Below, one piece after another: positions 17,312 through 25,698 of a stretch of DNA of 64,000 nt. The position numbers were made by a program, and so were the translations under genes. Source of the stretch: Frondihabitans australicus (GTDB taxonomy: Bacteria; Actinomycetota; Actinomycetes; Actinomycetales; Microbacteriaceae); assembly GCF_003634555.1 (NCBI RefSeq), contig NZ_RBKS01000001.1, positions 2,542,001 to 2,606,000 of the forward strand, in the 5' to 3' direction. The notes below the pieces were generated by a model that was not told where the DNA came from, searched no databases, and saw only the letters and a program-made list of their open reading frames with translations. Positions within the stretch are counted from its first letter, which is position 1; each line of letters starts with the position of its first letter.

Positions 17312-18289
17312 TCAGGAGATCGCGAAGAGACGCGCCGCGTTGCCCCCGAGGAACGCCGCGCGGCTGTCGTCGTCGGGGAACCCGGTGAGGAACTCGTCGA
17401 TCTCGCCGGAGGTGGGCCGCTGGAACGGGAAGTCCGTCGAGAACATCAGGCGGTCGACGCTCGTCGCCGCGAGCGCGTGCTGGAGGAGCGCCGGCGACAG
17501 CATGCCCGAACTGGTGATGTGCATGTTCGACCGGACGTAGTCGGAGGCCCGGCGTTCGAGGCCTGCGACCCGTGACAGGCCGTCGATCCGGTCGAGCCAG
17601 AAGAGCAGGAGCTCGCCCCAGTGCCCGAGAACCACCTGCAGGTCGGGGTGGCGATCGAACGCGCCCGAGACGATGAGCCGAAGCGCTGCGGTCGCCGCCT
17701 CGACGTGCCACCCCCAGCCGAAGGTCGACAGCGCCAGCGAGGTGAGGTCGTCGAAGCCCGAGTACGCGGCCTCGCGGAGGGCGCGTGAGGGGATCTGCGG
17801 GTGGATGAACACCGGGGTGCCGAGCGCCGCTGCGGCGCCGAGGACGTCGTAGTACGCCGGGTCGTCGAGCGGCCGGTCGCCGGTGCGGCCGTAGACCATG
17901 ACTCCGACGGCACCGAGGCCCCGCGCCCGTTCGAGCTCGCTCGCGGCCGCTCCCGGCTCGCTGAGGGGAAGGGTGGCGAAGGCACGGAAGCGGTCGGGGT
18001 GCCGGGCGACGGCCGCGAAGGCCTGGTCGTTCAGGTCGCGGCTGAAGGCCACGGCGTCGGGCCCCGAGAGCGGCCCGGTGGCGGGAGGGGCCAGCGACAG
18101 GATCTGCACGTCGACGCCCTGGGCGTCCATCATCGCCAGGCGGGTCTCGCCGAGGTCGTGCAGCAGGTCGAGGTTGTCTCCCATGTCGTTGAGGGGGAGG
18201 CTGTCGTCGCGGCGATCGGCGGGGAGGGCGCGCAGGGCGTCTGCCAGCTCCTGCGTCGTCCAGTGCTCTTCGATGGCGATGGTCGTCAT
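17312..18289 (-). CDS. Amidohydrolase-2 family protein (ACMSD / resorcylate-decarboxylase type)
   Basis: A 325-residue TIM-barrel protein of the amidohydrolase-2 group. Metal-site motifs are IEEHW near residue 6 (EEHF/EEHW in decarboxylases of this group), FIHPQIP, LGHWGELLLFWLDRID and STDFPFQ. This set is shared with aromatic-acid decarboxylases and 2-pyrone-4,6-dicarboxylate-type hydrolases, so activity on a carboxylated aromatic or enol substrate is the best guess. The ATG has GGAG nine bases upstream. It is divergent from a TetR gene, and a long dyad lies between them. Confidence 0.85.
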   Translation of the reverse strand: MTTIAIEEHWTTQELADALRALPADRRDDSLPLNDMGDNLDLLHDLGETRLAMMDAQGVDVQILSLAPPATGPLSGPDAVAFSRDLNDQAFAAVARHPDRFRAFATLPLSEPGAAASELERARGLGAVGVMVYGRTGDRPLDDPAYYDVLGAAAALGTPVFIHPQIPSRALREAAYSGFDDLTSLALSTFGWGWHVEAATAALRLIVSGAFDRHPDLQVVLGHWGELLLFWLDRIDGLSRVAGLERRASDYVRSNMHITSSGMLSPALLQHALAATSVDRLMFSTDFPFQRPTSGEIDEFLTGFPDDDSRAAFLGGNAARLFAIS

Positions 18290-18302
18290 GGTGGTCTCCG
18301 GT

Positions 18303-18362
18303 TTCACTAAACACATGTTCATCGAGCACGCTAGCACCTTCGGTGAACGCTTGTAGAGTGAA
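18303..18362. promoter_or_regulatory. Extended dyad between amidohydrolase and TetR genes
   Basis: Two nested inverted repeats share one centre near 18,332: TTCACTAAACA (18,303-18,313) with TGTAGAGTGAA (18,352-18,362), and TGTTCATCG (18,316-18,324) with CGGTGAACG (18,341-18,349). Over 22-base arms 16 positions pair. The dyad covers the TetR -10 (TAGAGT) and the presumed amidohydrolase promoter, as expected for a TetR operator controlling both genes. Confidence 0.5.
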
Positions 18363-18365
18363 CTC

Positions 18366-18905
18366 ATGGCCGGGACGATGCGAGACGCGAAGCGCGCCGA
18401 GTCGTCGCGTCGCATTCTCGAGGCGGCTCGGGCGGAGTTCGCCGAGGCCGGGTTCGAGGCGGCGACGATCCGCTCGATCGCCGGGCGCGCAGGAGTGACG
18501 GCCGGGCTGGTCATGCAGCACTACGGCTCGAAGGAGGCGCTGTTCCGATCGGCGGCGCGCCTGCCGGCCGACGACCGCGACACGGCGTCCGAGCACGTGC
18601 GGGACGTCCTCGACGCGCGGCTCGGCGATCTGCCGCCCGAGACTCTCGCGCTCCTGCGGTCGATGCTGACCGTGCCCGAGGCGGCCGACGCCATTCGGGC
18701 GCATCTCGACGAGCGCATCGACAACCTCACCGCCTCGCTGGGCGGCGAGGATGCGCGCGCCCGCGCGACGGTCGCCGTGACCGGCATTCTCGGGCTCACG
18801 ATCGCGCGGCAACTCCTGCGCCTCCGGGCCTTCGACGAGGTGTCGCGCGAGGCGATCGTCGACGCGGCGGAGCGGGGCCTCGGCGCGGTCGGCGGCGGCG
18901 AGTAG
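18366..18905 (+). CDS. TetR family regulator, divergent from amidohydrolase
   Basis: A 179-residue TetR protein with helix-turn-helix TIRSIAGRAGVTAGLVMQHYGSKEA at about residues 38-62. The C-terminal domain is short and of the TetR_C type (ARATVAVTGILGLTIARQLLRL). TAGAGT (18,354-18,359) lies six bases before the ATG with no ribosome site, so the transcript is probably leaderless. The shared intergenic dyad suggests that it represses itself and the amidohydrolase. Confidence 0.87.
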   Translation: MAGTMRDAKRAESSRRILEAARAEFAEAGFEAATIRSIAGRAGVTAGLVMQHYGSKEALFRSAARLPADDRDTASEHVRDVLDARLGDLPPETLALLRSMLTVPEAADAIRAHLDERIDNLTASLGGEDARARATVAVTGILGLTIARQLLRLRAFDEVSREAIVDAAERGLGAVGGGE

Positions 18906-18929
18906 TCGGGCGGCGGGTCTGCCGCGTCG

Positions 18930-19001
18930 TGCCCCTGGAGGGACTCGAACCCCCAACCCTTTCCTTAGGACGGAACTGCTCTTCCATTGAGCTACAGAGG
19001 C
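18930..19001 (-). tRNA. tRNA-Arg (anticodon CCU)
   Basis: The minus strand folds into a full cloverleaf: acceptor GCCTCTG/CAGGGGC, D-arm GCTC/GAGC, anticodon loop GTCCTAA (anticodon CCT), T-arm with TTCGAGT, discriminator A. One mismatch closes the anticodon stem. The 3' CCA is not encoded. It decodes AGG. Confidence 0.93.
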
Positions 19002-19130
19002 TGACCCGGCAAGCCTACCGAACCCTCGGGCGGCGCACCGCTTCGCGAAATCAGCAAGGCTTCGCGAGATCGCGCGAAGCAACACCGAATCCGCGAAGCG
19101 ACCCTCGCGGCAAGCCCGCGACAAACCTAG
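19002..19130. repeat. Cluster of GCTTCGCG-type short repeats next to tRNA-Arg
   Basis: Four copies of GCTTCGCG or its complement fall within about 65 bases (from 19,039). They include a perfect hairpin GCTTCGCG..CGCGAAGC at 19,059-19,080. The stretch is otherwise gene-free. Similar units recur near tRNA-Gln at 55.57-55.76 kb. Confidence 0.45.
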
Positions 19131-19157
19131 GTGAGCGCTCACAACGAGGGCTATCGT
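19131..19157 (+). promoter_or_regulatory. Perfect GTGAGCGCTCAC operator and -10 of the isomerase operon
   Basis: GTGAGCGCTCAC (19,131-19,142) is a perfect 12-bp palindrome identical to the core of the symmetric lac operator. The -10-like TATCGT (19,152-19,157) lies seven bases before the ATG at 19,165. A repressor bound here would cover the promoter. No LacI gene is adjacent. Confidence 0.6.
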
Positions 19158-19164
19158 GAGAGTC

Positions 19165-20148
19165 ATGCCTCTCACCGCCGAGACCTGGCCCATCGCCGCG
19201 GCACTCCTCCCCTTCCCCGCGACCACCCGCACCGGACAAAGCGTCCAAGACGCCGACCCCGACGTCTGGCGCGCGACGCTGCAGGAGGTGAAAGACGCTG
19301 GCTTCCGCGACGTCGACCTCACCGACGGCTACCTGCGCGTCGGCGACCTCGACGACGCCCGCCTGCGCGACCTCCAAGACACAGCGCAGGATGTCGGCAT
19401 CGGCACCCCGGCGATCTCGCTCATCCGCCGCAGCGTCATCGACGCCCGGCACGGCGACGACAACCTCGCCTACAGCCACCGCGCCCTCGACGCGGCCGCG
19501 GCCCTCGGGGCGAACACGGTGAGCGTCGGCCTCCACCAAGCCCTCACGGAGGCCCAGAAAGAGCAGCTCTGGTTCTGGACGGTCGAGGGCTACAAAGACC
19601 CTGACGACGCCGACGTGCGAAAGACCGCCACCGCACGGCTGCGCGAGCTGGGCGATCACGCGGCAAGCCTCGGAATCCTGCTCTCCCTCGAGATGTACGA
19701 GGACACCTATCTCGGCACCGGCGACTCGGCGGTGCAGCTGGTCACCGACATCGACCGGCCGAACGTCGGTCTGAACCCCGACATCGGCAATCTCGTGCGC
19801 CTGCACCGCCCGATCGAGAGCTGGCAGGAGCTTCTCGTGAAGACGCTCCCCTACGCCAACTACTGGCACGTCAAGAACTACCTGCGCGACGAGCACCGCG
19901 CGACGAACTCGTACTTCGCCGCGCCCGCACCGCTCGAGACCGGCGTCATCAGCTACCGGGAGGCCGTCGCGGTCGCGATCGAGAACGGCTACCAGGGCGC
20001 CTTCTGCTGCGAGCACTACGGCGGCGACGGCCTGAGCGTCTCGGCGACCAACGAGCGCTTCCTCCGCGAGCGCCTCCTGCCGAAGACCGAGACTTACGAC
20101 CTCGGCACCAGCCGCGTCACCCAACCGAGCAGAGAGGCTCACTCATGA
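19165..20148 (+). CDS. Sugar-phosphate isomerase/epimerase (xylose-isomerase-like TIM barrel)
   Basis: A 327-residue protein of the AP-endonuclease-2/xylose-isomerase-like fold. Metal-site residues appear in LSLEMYEDTYLGT (Glu), VGLNPDIGNL (Asp), YWHVKNYLRDE (His and Asp) and FCCEHYGGDG (Glu-His). ATG 19,165 is chosen because TATCGT lies seven bases upstream (leaderless); a GTG at 19,156 overlaps the -10 and is less likely. It overlaps the next gene by four bases. The pair probably forms a short catabolic path for a sugar acid or cyclitol. Specific substrate unknown. Confidence 0.82.
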   Translation: MPLTAETWPIAAALLPFPATTRTGQSVQDADPDVWRATLQEVKDAGFRDVDLTDGYLRVGDLDDARLRDLQDTAQDVGIGTPAISLIRRSVIDARHGDDNLAYSHRALDAAAALGANTVSVGLHQALTEAQKEQLWFWTVEGYKDPDDADVRKTATARLRELGDHAASLGILLSLEMYEDTYLGTGDSAVQLVTDIDRPNVGLNPDIGNLVRLHRPIESWQELLVKTLPYANYWHVKNYLRDEHRATNSYFAAPAPLETGVISYREAVAVAIENGYQGAFCCEHYGGDGLSVSATNERFLRERLLPKTETYDLGTSRVTQPSREAHS

Positions 20149-21128
20149 CCGCAGGATCCGACACCCCTCGTTCCTATGCTGTGATCGGCAGCGGATACAT
20201 GGGCGGCGGCATCGCCCAGGTCCTGGCGCTGAGCGGGGCGAGCGTGGCCATTGCCGACGTCTCCGCCGACGTCGCCGCGGCCAGCTACGAGCGCCTGCTG
20301 AAGGAGTCCGACGACTTCGTGCGGGACGACCTCTTCCCGGCGGGAGCCACGGCCGTCCTGGAGGCGAACCTTCGGCCCGCGAAGTCCATCGAGGAGGCCG
20401 TCGAGGGGGCGACGTTCGTCGAGGAGGCCGTGCCCGAGGTGGTCGACATCAAGGGGCCGACGCTCGCTCGCGTGTCGGCGGCCGCCTCCCCCGAGGCGGT
20501 GATCGGCAGCAACACCTCGACGATCTCGATCGGGCTGCTCGCCGGGTACGTGACCGAGCCGTCGCGGTTTCTCGGGGTGCACTTCTCGAATCCTGCGCCC
20601 TTCATCCCCGGCGTCGAGCTGATCGCGCACGCGCACGAGAACGGCGCGACGTCGCCCGCGACCATCGACACGGCCGAACGGATCGTTCGCGCGACGGGCA
20701 AGCAGACGGCCCGCGTCGGCGACCGGACGGGCTTCGTGCTCAACCGCCTCCAGTACGCGCTGTTCGCCGAGGCGACGCAGCTCGTTGACGAGGGCGTCGC
20801 CACCGTCGAGGACATCGACACGGTCGTGCGCACGACCTTCGGGTTCCGCCTGCCGTTCTTCGGGCCGTTCGCGATCGCCGACATGGCCGGCCTCGACGTC
20901 TACAAGTTCTGCTATGAGTCGATGCAGGGCACGTTCCCGGAGCGCTTCGCGACGCCCGCCAGCCTCACGGCGCTCGTCGACGCCGGGCACCTCGGCACGA
21001 AGTCGGGCGGCGGCTACCTCGACGTGCCCGCCGAGCGCACGCCCGAGCTCGTCGCCTACCGGAACCGCGCCTACGTCGCGATGCAGAAGCTGCTCGACGA
21101 ACTGGGGCCGGCACCGCTCGACTACTGA
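20145..21128 (+). CDS. 3-hydroxyacyl-CoA dehydrogenase family NAD-dependent oxidoreductase
   Basis: A 327-residue two-domain dehydrogenase with AVIGSGYMGGGIAQVLALSG (NAD site), the SNTSTISI strand, GVHFSNPAPFIPGVELI with the catalytic-region His, and C-terminal domain TGFVLNRLQYALFAEA. Besides beta-oxidation enzymes the family includes L-gulonate 3-dehydrogenases. Coupling (ATGA) to a sugar isomerase makes a sugar-acid substrate at least as likely as an acyl-CoA. GCAGGATC lies a few bases after the start codon. I see no other beta-oxidation gene nearby. Confidence 0.8.
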   Translation: MTAGSDTPRSYAVIGSGYMGGGIAQVLALSGASVAIADVSADVAAASYERLLKESDDFVRDDLFPAGATAVLEANLRPAKSIEEAVEGATFVEEAVPEVVDIKGPTLARVSAAASPEAVIGSNTSTISIGLLAGYVTEPSRFLGVHFSNPAPFIPGVELIAHAHENGATSPATIDTAERIVRATGKQTARVGDRTGFVLNRLQYALFAEATQLVDEGVATVEDIDTVVRTTFGFRLPFFGPFAIADMAGLDVYKFCYESMQGTFPERFATPASLTALVDAGHLGTKSGGGYLDVPAERTPELVAYRNRAYVAMQKLLDELGPAPLDY

Positions 21129-21140
21129 GCCCCTACGGCG

Positions 21141-21638
21141 TCAGGCGGCAGGAGCCAGGTACTCGTCCCACACGGGCTGCGGCTGCTCGACGCCACGCAC
21201 AACCCACCCGACGCCGTGAGGCGCCTTCGGGGCGAAGCGCAGGGTCCAGTTCATCTCGGCCGGTGTGCGGTCGCTCTTGATGTTGTTGCACTTGAGGCAG
21301 CACGCCACGAGGTTCTCCCACGTGTCCATGCCGCCGCGGGAGCGCGGCTGCACGTGGTCGATCGTCGACGCCGCCTTGCCGCAGTACGCGCACCGGTGCG
21401 AGTCGCGACGCAGCACGCCCCGGCGCGACACCGGGATCTGACGTTGGTGCGGCAGCCTCACGTAGCGCGTCAGCACGATGACGCTCGGCCGATCGAACGC
21501 CGCCGTGGCGGCGAGCACGGGGTGCTCGGCGTCGGCCGCGAGAACCGTCGCCTTCTGCGTCATCACGAGCACCAGGGCTCGCCTGAACGACACCACGGCG
21601 AGCGGCTCGTAGCCGGCGTTGAGAACAAGAGTGCGCAT
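21141..21638 (-). CDS. HNH endonuclease (actinobacterial McrA-like)
   Basis: A 165-residue protein. The C-terminal half has a zinc-finger HNH domain: YCGK (first Cys pair with the preceding RCAYC), STIDHVQPRSRGG (His of HNH), WENLVACCLKCNNIKSDRTPAEM (Asn and second Cys pair). The N-terminal VLNAGYEPLAVVSFRRALVLV region is common to this widespread actinobacterial family. Role unknown; a nonspecific or modification-dependent nuclease is likely. The ATG at 21,638 follows AAAGGGAAGCA; earlier in-frame starts would run into the probable terminator upstream. Confidence 0.85.
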   Translation of the reverse strand: MRTLVLNAGYEPLAVVSFRRALVLVMTQKATVLAADAEHPVLAATAAFDRPSVIVLTRYVRLPHQRQIPVSRRGVLRRDSHRCAYCGKAASTIDHVQPRSRGGMDTWENLVACCLKCNNIKSDRTPAEMNWTLRFAPKAPHGVGWVVRGVEQPQPVWDEYLAPAA

Positions 21639-21727
21639 TGCTTCCCTTTCGAAACGGCCTAGACGGCTTCCAGGCATTCGAGTCCTCGGGCCTCGCACTC
21701 GAGGGAGGTTGCTCCGCGAAACGAAAG

Positions 21728-21870
21728 AAGCACCGTCACGACGTGACGGTGCTTCAGGCGTTCGAGGGGCCTTGCTGTATGGCACAGCTCAGCAGTGCAC
21801 CCATGGTGCGGGTGACTCCTGTGCGTGACATGCGGCTCTCCCAGGTGTGGTCGGCTCCGAGAACATCAGA
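21728..21870 (-). ncRNA. Candidate small RNA ending in an intrinsic terminator
   Basis: In the 333-bp gap between the HNH and NlpC genes the minus strand has a -10-like TAATCT near 21,870, a stretch with several short dyads, and a perfect 12-bp hairpin GAAGCACCGTCAC..GTGACGGTGCTTC (21,728-21,754) followed by TTTCGTTTC. No gene upstream needs this terminator, because the NlpC gene already has its own hairpin at 21,883-21,905. I do not recognise it as SRP, 6S, RNase P or tmRNA. Confidence 0.3.
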
Positions 21871-21882
21871 TTAACCCACGAA

Positions 21883-21905
21883 CCGCCCTGCACCTAGCAG
21901 GGCGG
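21883..21905 (-). terminator. Hairpin downstream of the NlpC/P60 gene
   Basis: CCGCCCTGC and GCAGGGCGG are perfect nine-base arms around ACCTA, 67 bases after the NlpC/P60 stop. No long T-run follows. Confidence 0.55.
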
Positions 21906-21971
21906 CTCATGGTTTACAGAGCGTTCACGCGCTTCCGGGCCTCGCGAGGGGCGCAGGAGCCGCGGCAGGGC

Positions 21972-22874
21972 CTACTTGCTGATGCCGAGCCGCACGAAGT
22001 GGTGAGCCTGGTTCCAGATCGGGCGGACGCTCACGACGCCGCCGGGCTTCGGCGCATCGAGGATCATCCCGTTGCCGGCGTAGAAGCCGTCGTGCGCCTC
22101 GTTGTCGAAGACGACGAGGTCGCCGGGCTCCGCGTCGGCCTGCGAGATGGTCACGCCGGCGGCGTCCTCGAGCGGCACGGAGTGCTGCAGCGAGATGCCG
22201 AACTGAGCGTAGACGTACATGACGAAGCCGGAGCAGTCGAAGCCGGCCGGCGTCGCGCCGCCGAAGACGTACGGGGTGCCCTGGTACTTGAGCGCCGTCT
22301 GGTAGACCGCGGCGAGGCTGAACGCCGGGTGGGACGGGTTGGCGAGGTAGTCGGCCGCCGTCTCGCCCGAGTAGGCGGTGCTGGCGCTGAAGGCGGCACG
22401 CTGGGCGGCGGCCTGGGTGGCCTGCGCCGCGGTGAGGGTCGTCGACACGGTCTTGGTGACGGGGACGCTCGCGGTGTAGTTGTCGCGCGACACGTCGGTC
22501 GCCGCGGCGTTGTTCGCGACCTGGACGTTCTGGGCGCCGTTGGCGCGCTCCGAGGCGATCTGCGCCGCGGACTGCGAGCCGGCGGCGGTGGTCTGGCTGT
22601 GCGCGAACGCCGGGAGGGCCATGGTGCCGAAGAGGCCCGCGATGATTCCCATCACGGCGACCGAGACGGCGGTCTTCTTCACGCCGCGGCGCTTCGACTT
22701 CGCACTGGCGGCGCGCTGCTCGGCGACGACGGCCTCGCGGGCGGCCCGGCGGGTGGCAGGTGCGGCGGCGGTCTTGACCGTGTCGATCGGGCCGGTGCGG
22801 ATGGGGTCGGTGCGCATCGTGCGACGCGTGATGCCCCGGGGCGCGTTCGACGAGGGAATGATGCCAGTGGTCAA
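21972..22874 (-). CDS. NlpC/P60 cell-wall hydrolase
   Basis: A 300-residue secreted peptidoglycan hydrolase. A long basic N-terminus (about 65 residues, RRGVKK before the hydrophobic core) leads into the signal segment TAVSVAVMGIIAGLFGTMALPAFA, cleaved after AFA. A variable Ala/Gln/Thr-rich region follows, then an NlpC/P60 domain from about residue 190 with GFDCSGFVMYVY (catalytic Cys) and EAHDGFYAGNGMILDAP (His). It likely cleaves D-Glu-meso-DAP-type bonds. TTG start with GGAGAG eight bases upstream. A 219-bp leader with three hairpins precedes it. Confidence 0.88.
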   Translation of the reverse strand: MTTGIIPSSNAPRGITRRTMRTDPIRTGPIDTVKTAAAPATRRAAREAVVAEQRAASAKSKRRGVKKTAVSVAVMGIIAGLFGTMALPAFAHSQTTAAGSQSAAQIASERANGAQNVQVANNAAATDVSRDNYTASVPVTKTVSTTLTAAQATQAAAQRAAFSASTAYSGETAADYLANPSHPAFSLAAVYQTALKYQGTPYVFGGATPAGFDCSGFVMYVYAQFGISLQHSVPLEDAAGVTISQADAEPGDLVVFDNEAHDGFYAGNGMILDAPKPGGVVSVRPIWNQAHHFVRLGISK

Positions 22875-23093
22875 GAGTGGGTCTCTCCTGCGTCTCGACA
22901 GTCTGCGGACTGCCCTCGCCCCGTTCGTCGGATCAACGACTCACGGCAGGAGACGAGGGAAGAGACGTCCTGCCACGGGCCCGACGACCGGCCTTCCTGG
23001 TCGAACGGACCCTGCGAGCGTACCGGAGGAGGACCGCGATGTCATCCTTCAGGCTGATCTTTGTAACGAAAAGGTAAAGAACCGGCCAGAAAA
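22875..23093 (-). promoter_or_regulatory. Long structured leader of the NlpC/P60 gene
   Basis: The 219-bp gap carries three hairpins on the transcript strand: GGCAGGA/TCCTGCC (22,945-22,974), GTCG/CGAC (22,927-22,940) and CAGTC/GACTG (22,899-22,912). Cell-wall hydrolase genes of actinobacteria often have regulated leaders. The sequence lacks the conserved boxes of the ydaO c-di-AMP riboswitch. Confidence 0.35.
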
Positions 23094-23786
23094 TCAGATC
23101 GAGAGGTAGATGTGCGACGCGACGTCGGGAGCGAGCTCGATCGCCTCGTCGTACCCCTCGACGTGGATCGAGATGTACGATCCTGCCGCCGACACGGTGG
23201 CGGTCCGCCCCGGCTGTACCCCGGAATCGTGCAGCTGCTGCAGGAATTCGGGCTCGAACTGCACGGGCTCGGCGAGGCGGCGAATCGTTCCTGACTTTCC
23301 GCTGGGATTCTTCGACGCGACCTCGACGATCGACACGACACCGTCGAGGAAGCGCCCCGCGGGCGAGTCGCCGAGCTCGTCGAGACCCGGGATCGGGTTG
23401 CCGTAGGGCGACTCGGTCGGGTGGTCGAGCATGTCGAGCAGGCGCCGCTCGACCTGCTCGCTCATCACGTGCTCCCACCGGCAGGCCTCGTCGTGCACGT
23501 AGGCCCAGTCCAGTCCGATCACGTCGGCCAGCAGGCGCTCGGCGAGACGGTGCTTGCGGATCACGTGCGTCGCCTTGGTCCGGCCGGCCTCGGTCAGCTC
23601 GAGGTGACGGTCGCCCGAGACGATCACGAGGCCGTCACGCTCCATACGCGCCACGGTCTGCGACACCGTCGGCCCCGAATGCCCGAGACGCTCGGAGATA
23701 CGAGCGCGCAGAGGCACGATGTTCTCCTCCTCGAGGTCGAGGATCGTGCGCAGGTACATCTCTGTGGTGTCGACGAGATCGGTCAA
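23094..23786 (-). CDS. IdeR/DtxR family iron-dependent repressor
   Basis: A 230-residue metalloregulator. With the TTG at 23,786 as start the numbering fits DtxR exactly: Met10, His79, Glu83, His98, Cys102, Glu105 and His106 are all present in place. GGGAGG lies five bases before that TTG, while the longer ATG start at 23,819 has no site. Residues 1-75 are the winged helix (LRARISERLGHSGPTVSQTVARMERDGL), 76-140 the dimer and metal domain, and the C-terminus an SH3-like FeoA-type domain (GRTATVSAAGSYISIHVEGYDEAIEL). It probably represses siderophore and iron-uptake genes with Fe(II). Confidence 0.93.
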   Translation of the reverse strand: MTDLVDTTEMYLRTILDLEEENIVPLRARISERLGHSGPTVSQTVARMERDGLVIVSGDRHLELTEAGRTKATHVIRKHRLAERLLADVIGLDWAYVHDEACRWEHVMSEQVERRLLDMLDHPTESPYGNPIPGLDELGDSPAGRFLDGVVSIVEVASKNPSGKSGTIRRLAEPVQFEPEFLQQLHDSGVQPGRTATVSAAGSYISIHVEGYDEAIELAPDVASHIYLSI

Positions 23787-23894
23787 CTGTTCCTCCCGGT
23801 GAGCGCTCGAAAACCGCACGGCGCGTCACGGATCAGCCTACTGGCTGACTCCTTACGGCACCCCTTAGGGCCGCTTCACCTGCGCGTCTTCTGA

Positions 23895-25058
<1,164 letters not shown>

Positions 25059-25074
25059 TCGTCGCGCCTACGCG

Positions 25075-25698
25075 CTACTCCTCGTCGTCGGCGTCGCCGT
25101 CGAGCGCGGCTTCGGCCTCCTCGACGTCGACGCCGTCGTACTCCTCGTCGTCGTCGAAATCGTCGTCGTCTTCGTCGTCGTCGATGTCGTCATCGTCGTC
25201 CGACTCGTCGTCGATGTCGTCATCGTCGTCCGACTCGTCGTCGTCATCGTCGTCGTCCGACTCGTCGTCGTCATCGTCGTCGTCCGACTCGTCATCATCG
25301 TCGTCCGACTCGTCATCGTCGTCGTCGTCCGACTCGTCGTCGTCCGACTCGTCGTCACCGTCGTGCTCGCCCTCGGCGGCGTGCAGTGCCTCCTGCGACG
25401 CCTCGTACTCGGCCAGGCGCTCCGCCCACGGCACCCAGTCGGGCGCGAGGAGGGATCCGTCGCCGGGCACGAGCTCGGTCTCGAGCACGGTGGGGTCCTC
25501 GCCGTCTACCTCGGCGACGCTGACGGTCCACTTCCAGCCGGGGTAGCCCGGCAGCGTGTTGGCGAATCGGACGGTCGCGGTGCCGTCGGCCTCGTCGACG
25601 ACCTCGAGCGGCTCGCCCAGGGTGTCGTCGCGAGTGATCTCGAGCAGCGCCTCGCGGGCGAGGGCGAAGTAGATCTCGTCGCGCGACGCGTCAGGCAT
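25075..25698 (-). CDS. DUF3027 protein with long acidic repeat tail
   Basis: A 207-residue protein. Residues about 5-100 are a DUF3027 domain with the signature LPGYPGWKWTVSVAE and LLAPDWVPWAERLAEYE. Residues about 115-200 are almost only Asp, Glu and Ser in units such as DESDDDDDD and DIDDESDDDDD, encoded by reiterated GAC/GAG/TCG codons (25,130-25,370). The ATG overlaps the stop of the cold-shock gene by eight bases, the usual pairing in actinobacteria. Function unknown. The tail is exceptionally long and probably disordered, and its DNA is prone to slippage. Confidence 0.85.
   Translation of the reverse strand: MPDASRDEIYFALAREALLEITRDDTLGEPLEVVDEADGTATVRFANTLPGYPGWKWTVSVAEVDGEDPTVLETELVPGDGSLLAPDWVPWAERLAEYEASQEALHAAEGEHDGDDESDDDESDDDDDDESDDDDDESDDDDDDDESDDDDDDDESDDDDDIDDESDDDDDIDDDEDDDDFDDDEEYDGVDVEEAEAALDGDADDEE
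25130..25370. repeat. Trinucleotide-type repeat encoding the acidic tail
   Basis: About 240 bases of imperfect GTC/ATC/CGA trinucleotide repeats with larger units of about 27 bases (CGACTCGTCGTCGTC with interspersed ATC). They encode the Asp/Ser tail of the DUF3027 gene on the minus strand and are not CRISPR-like. Confidence 0.8.

Noticed and set aside
22875-23093. ydaO (c-di-AMP) riboswitch before the NlpC/P60 gene
   Set aside because: Gene context fits, but the conserved GGGTGAATC-type and CCGTCAGCTAACC-type boxes are absent on the transcript strand.
25100-25370. CRISPR-like repeat array
   Set aside because: The repeats are short trinucleotide units without spacers and encode an in-frame Asp/Ser tail.
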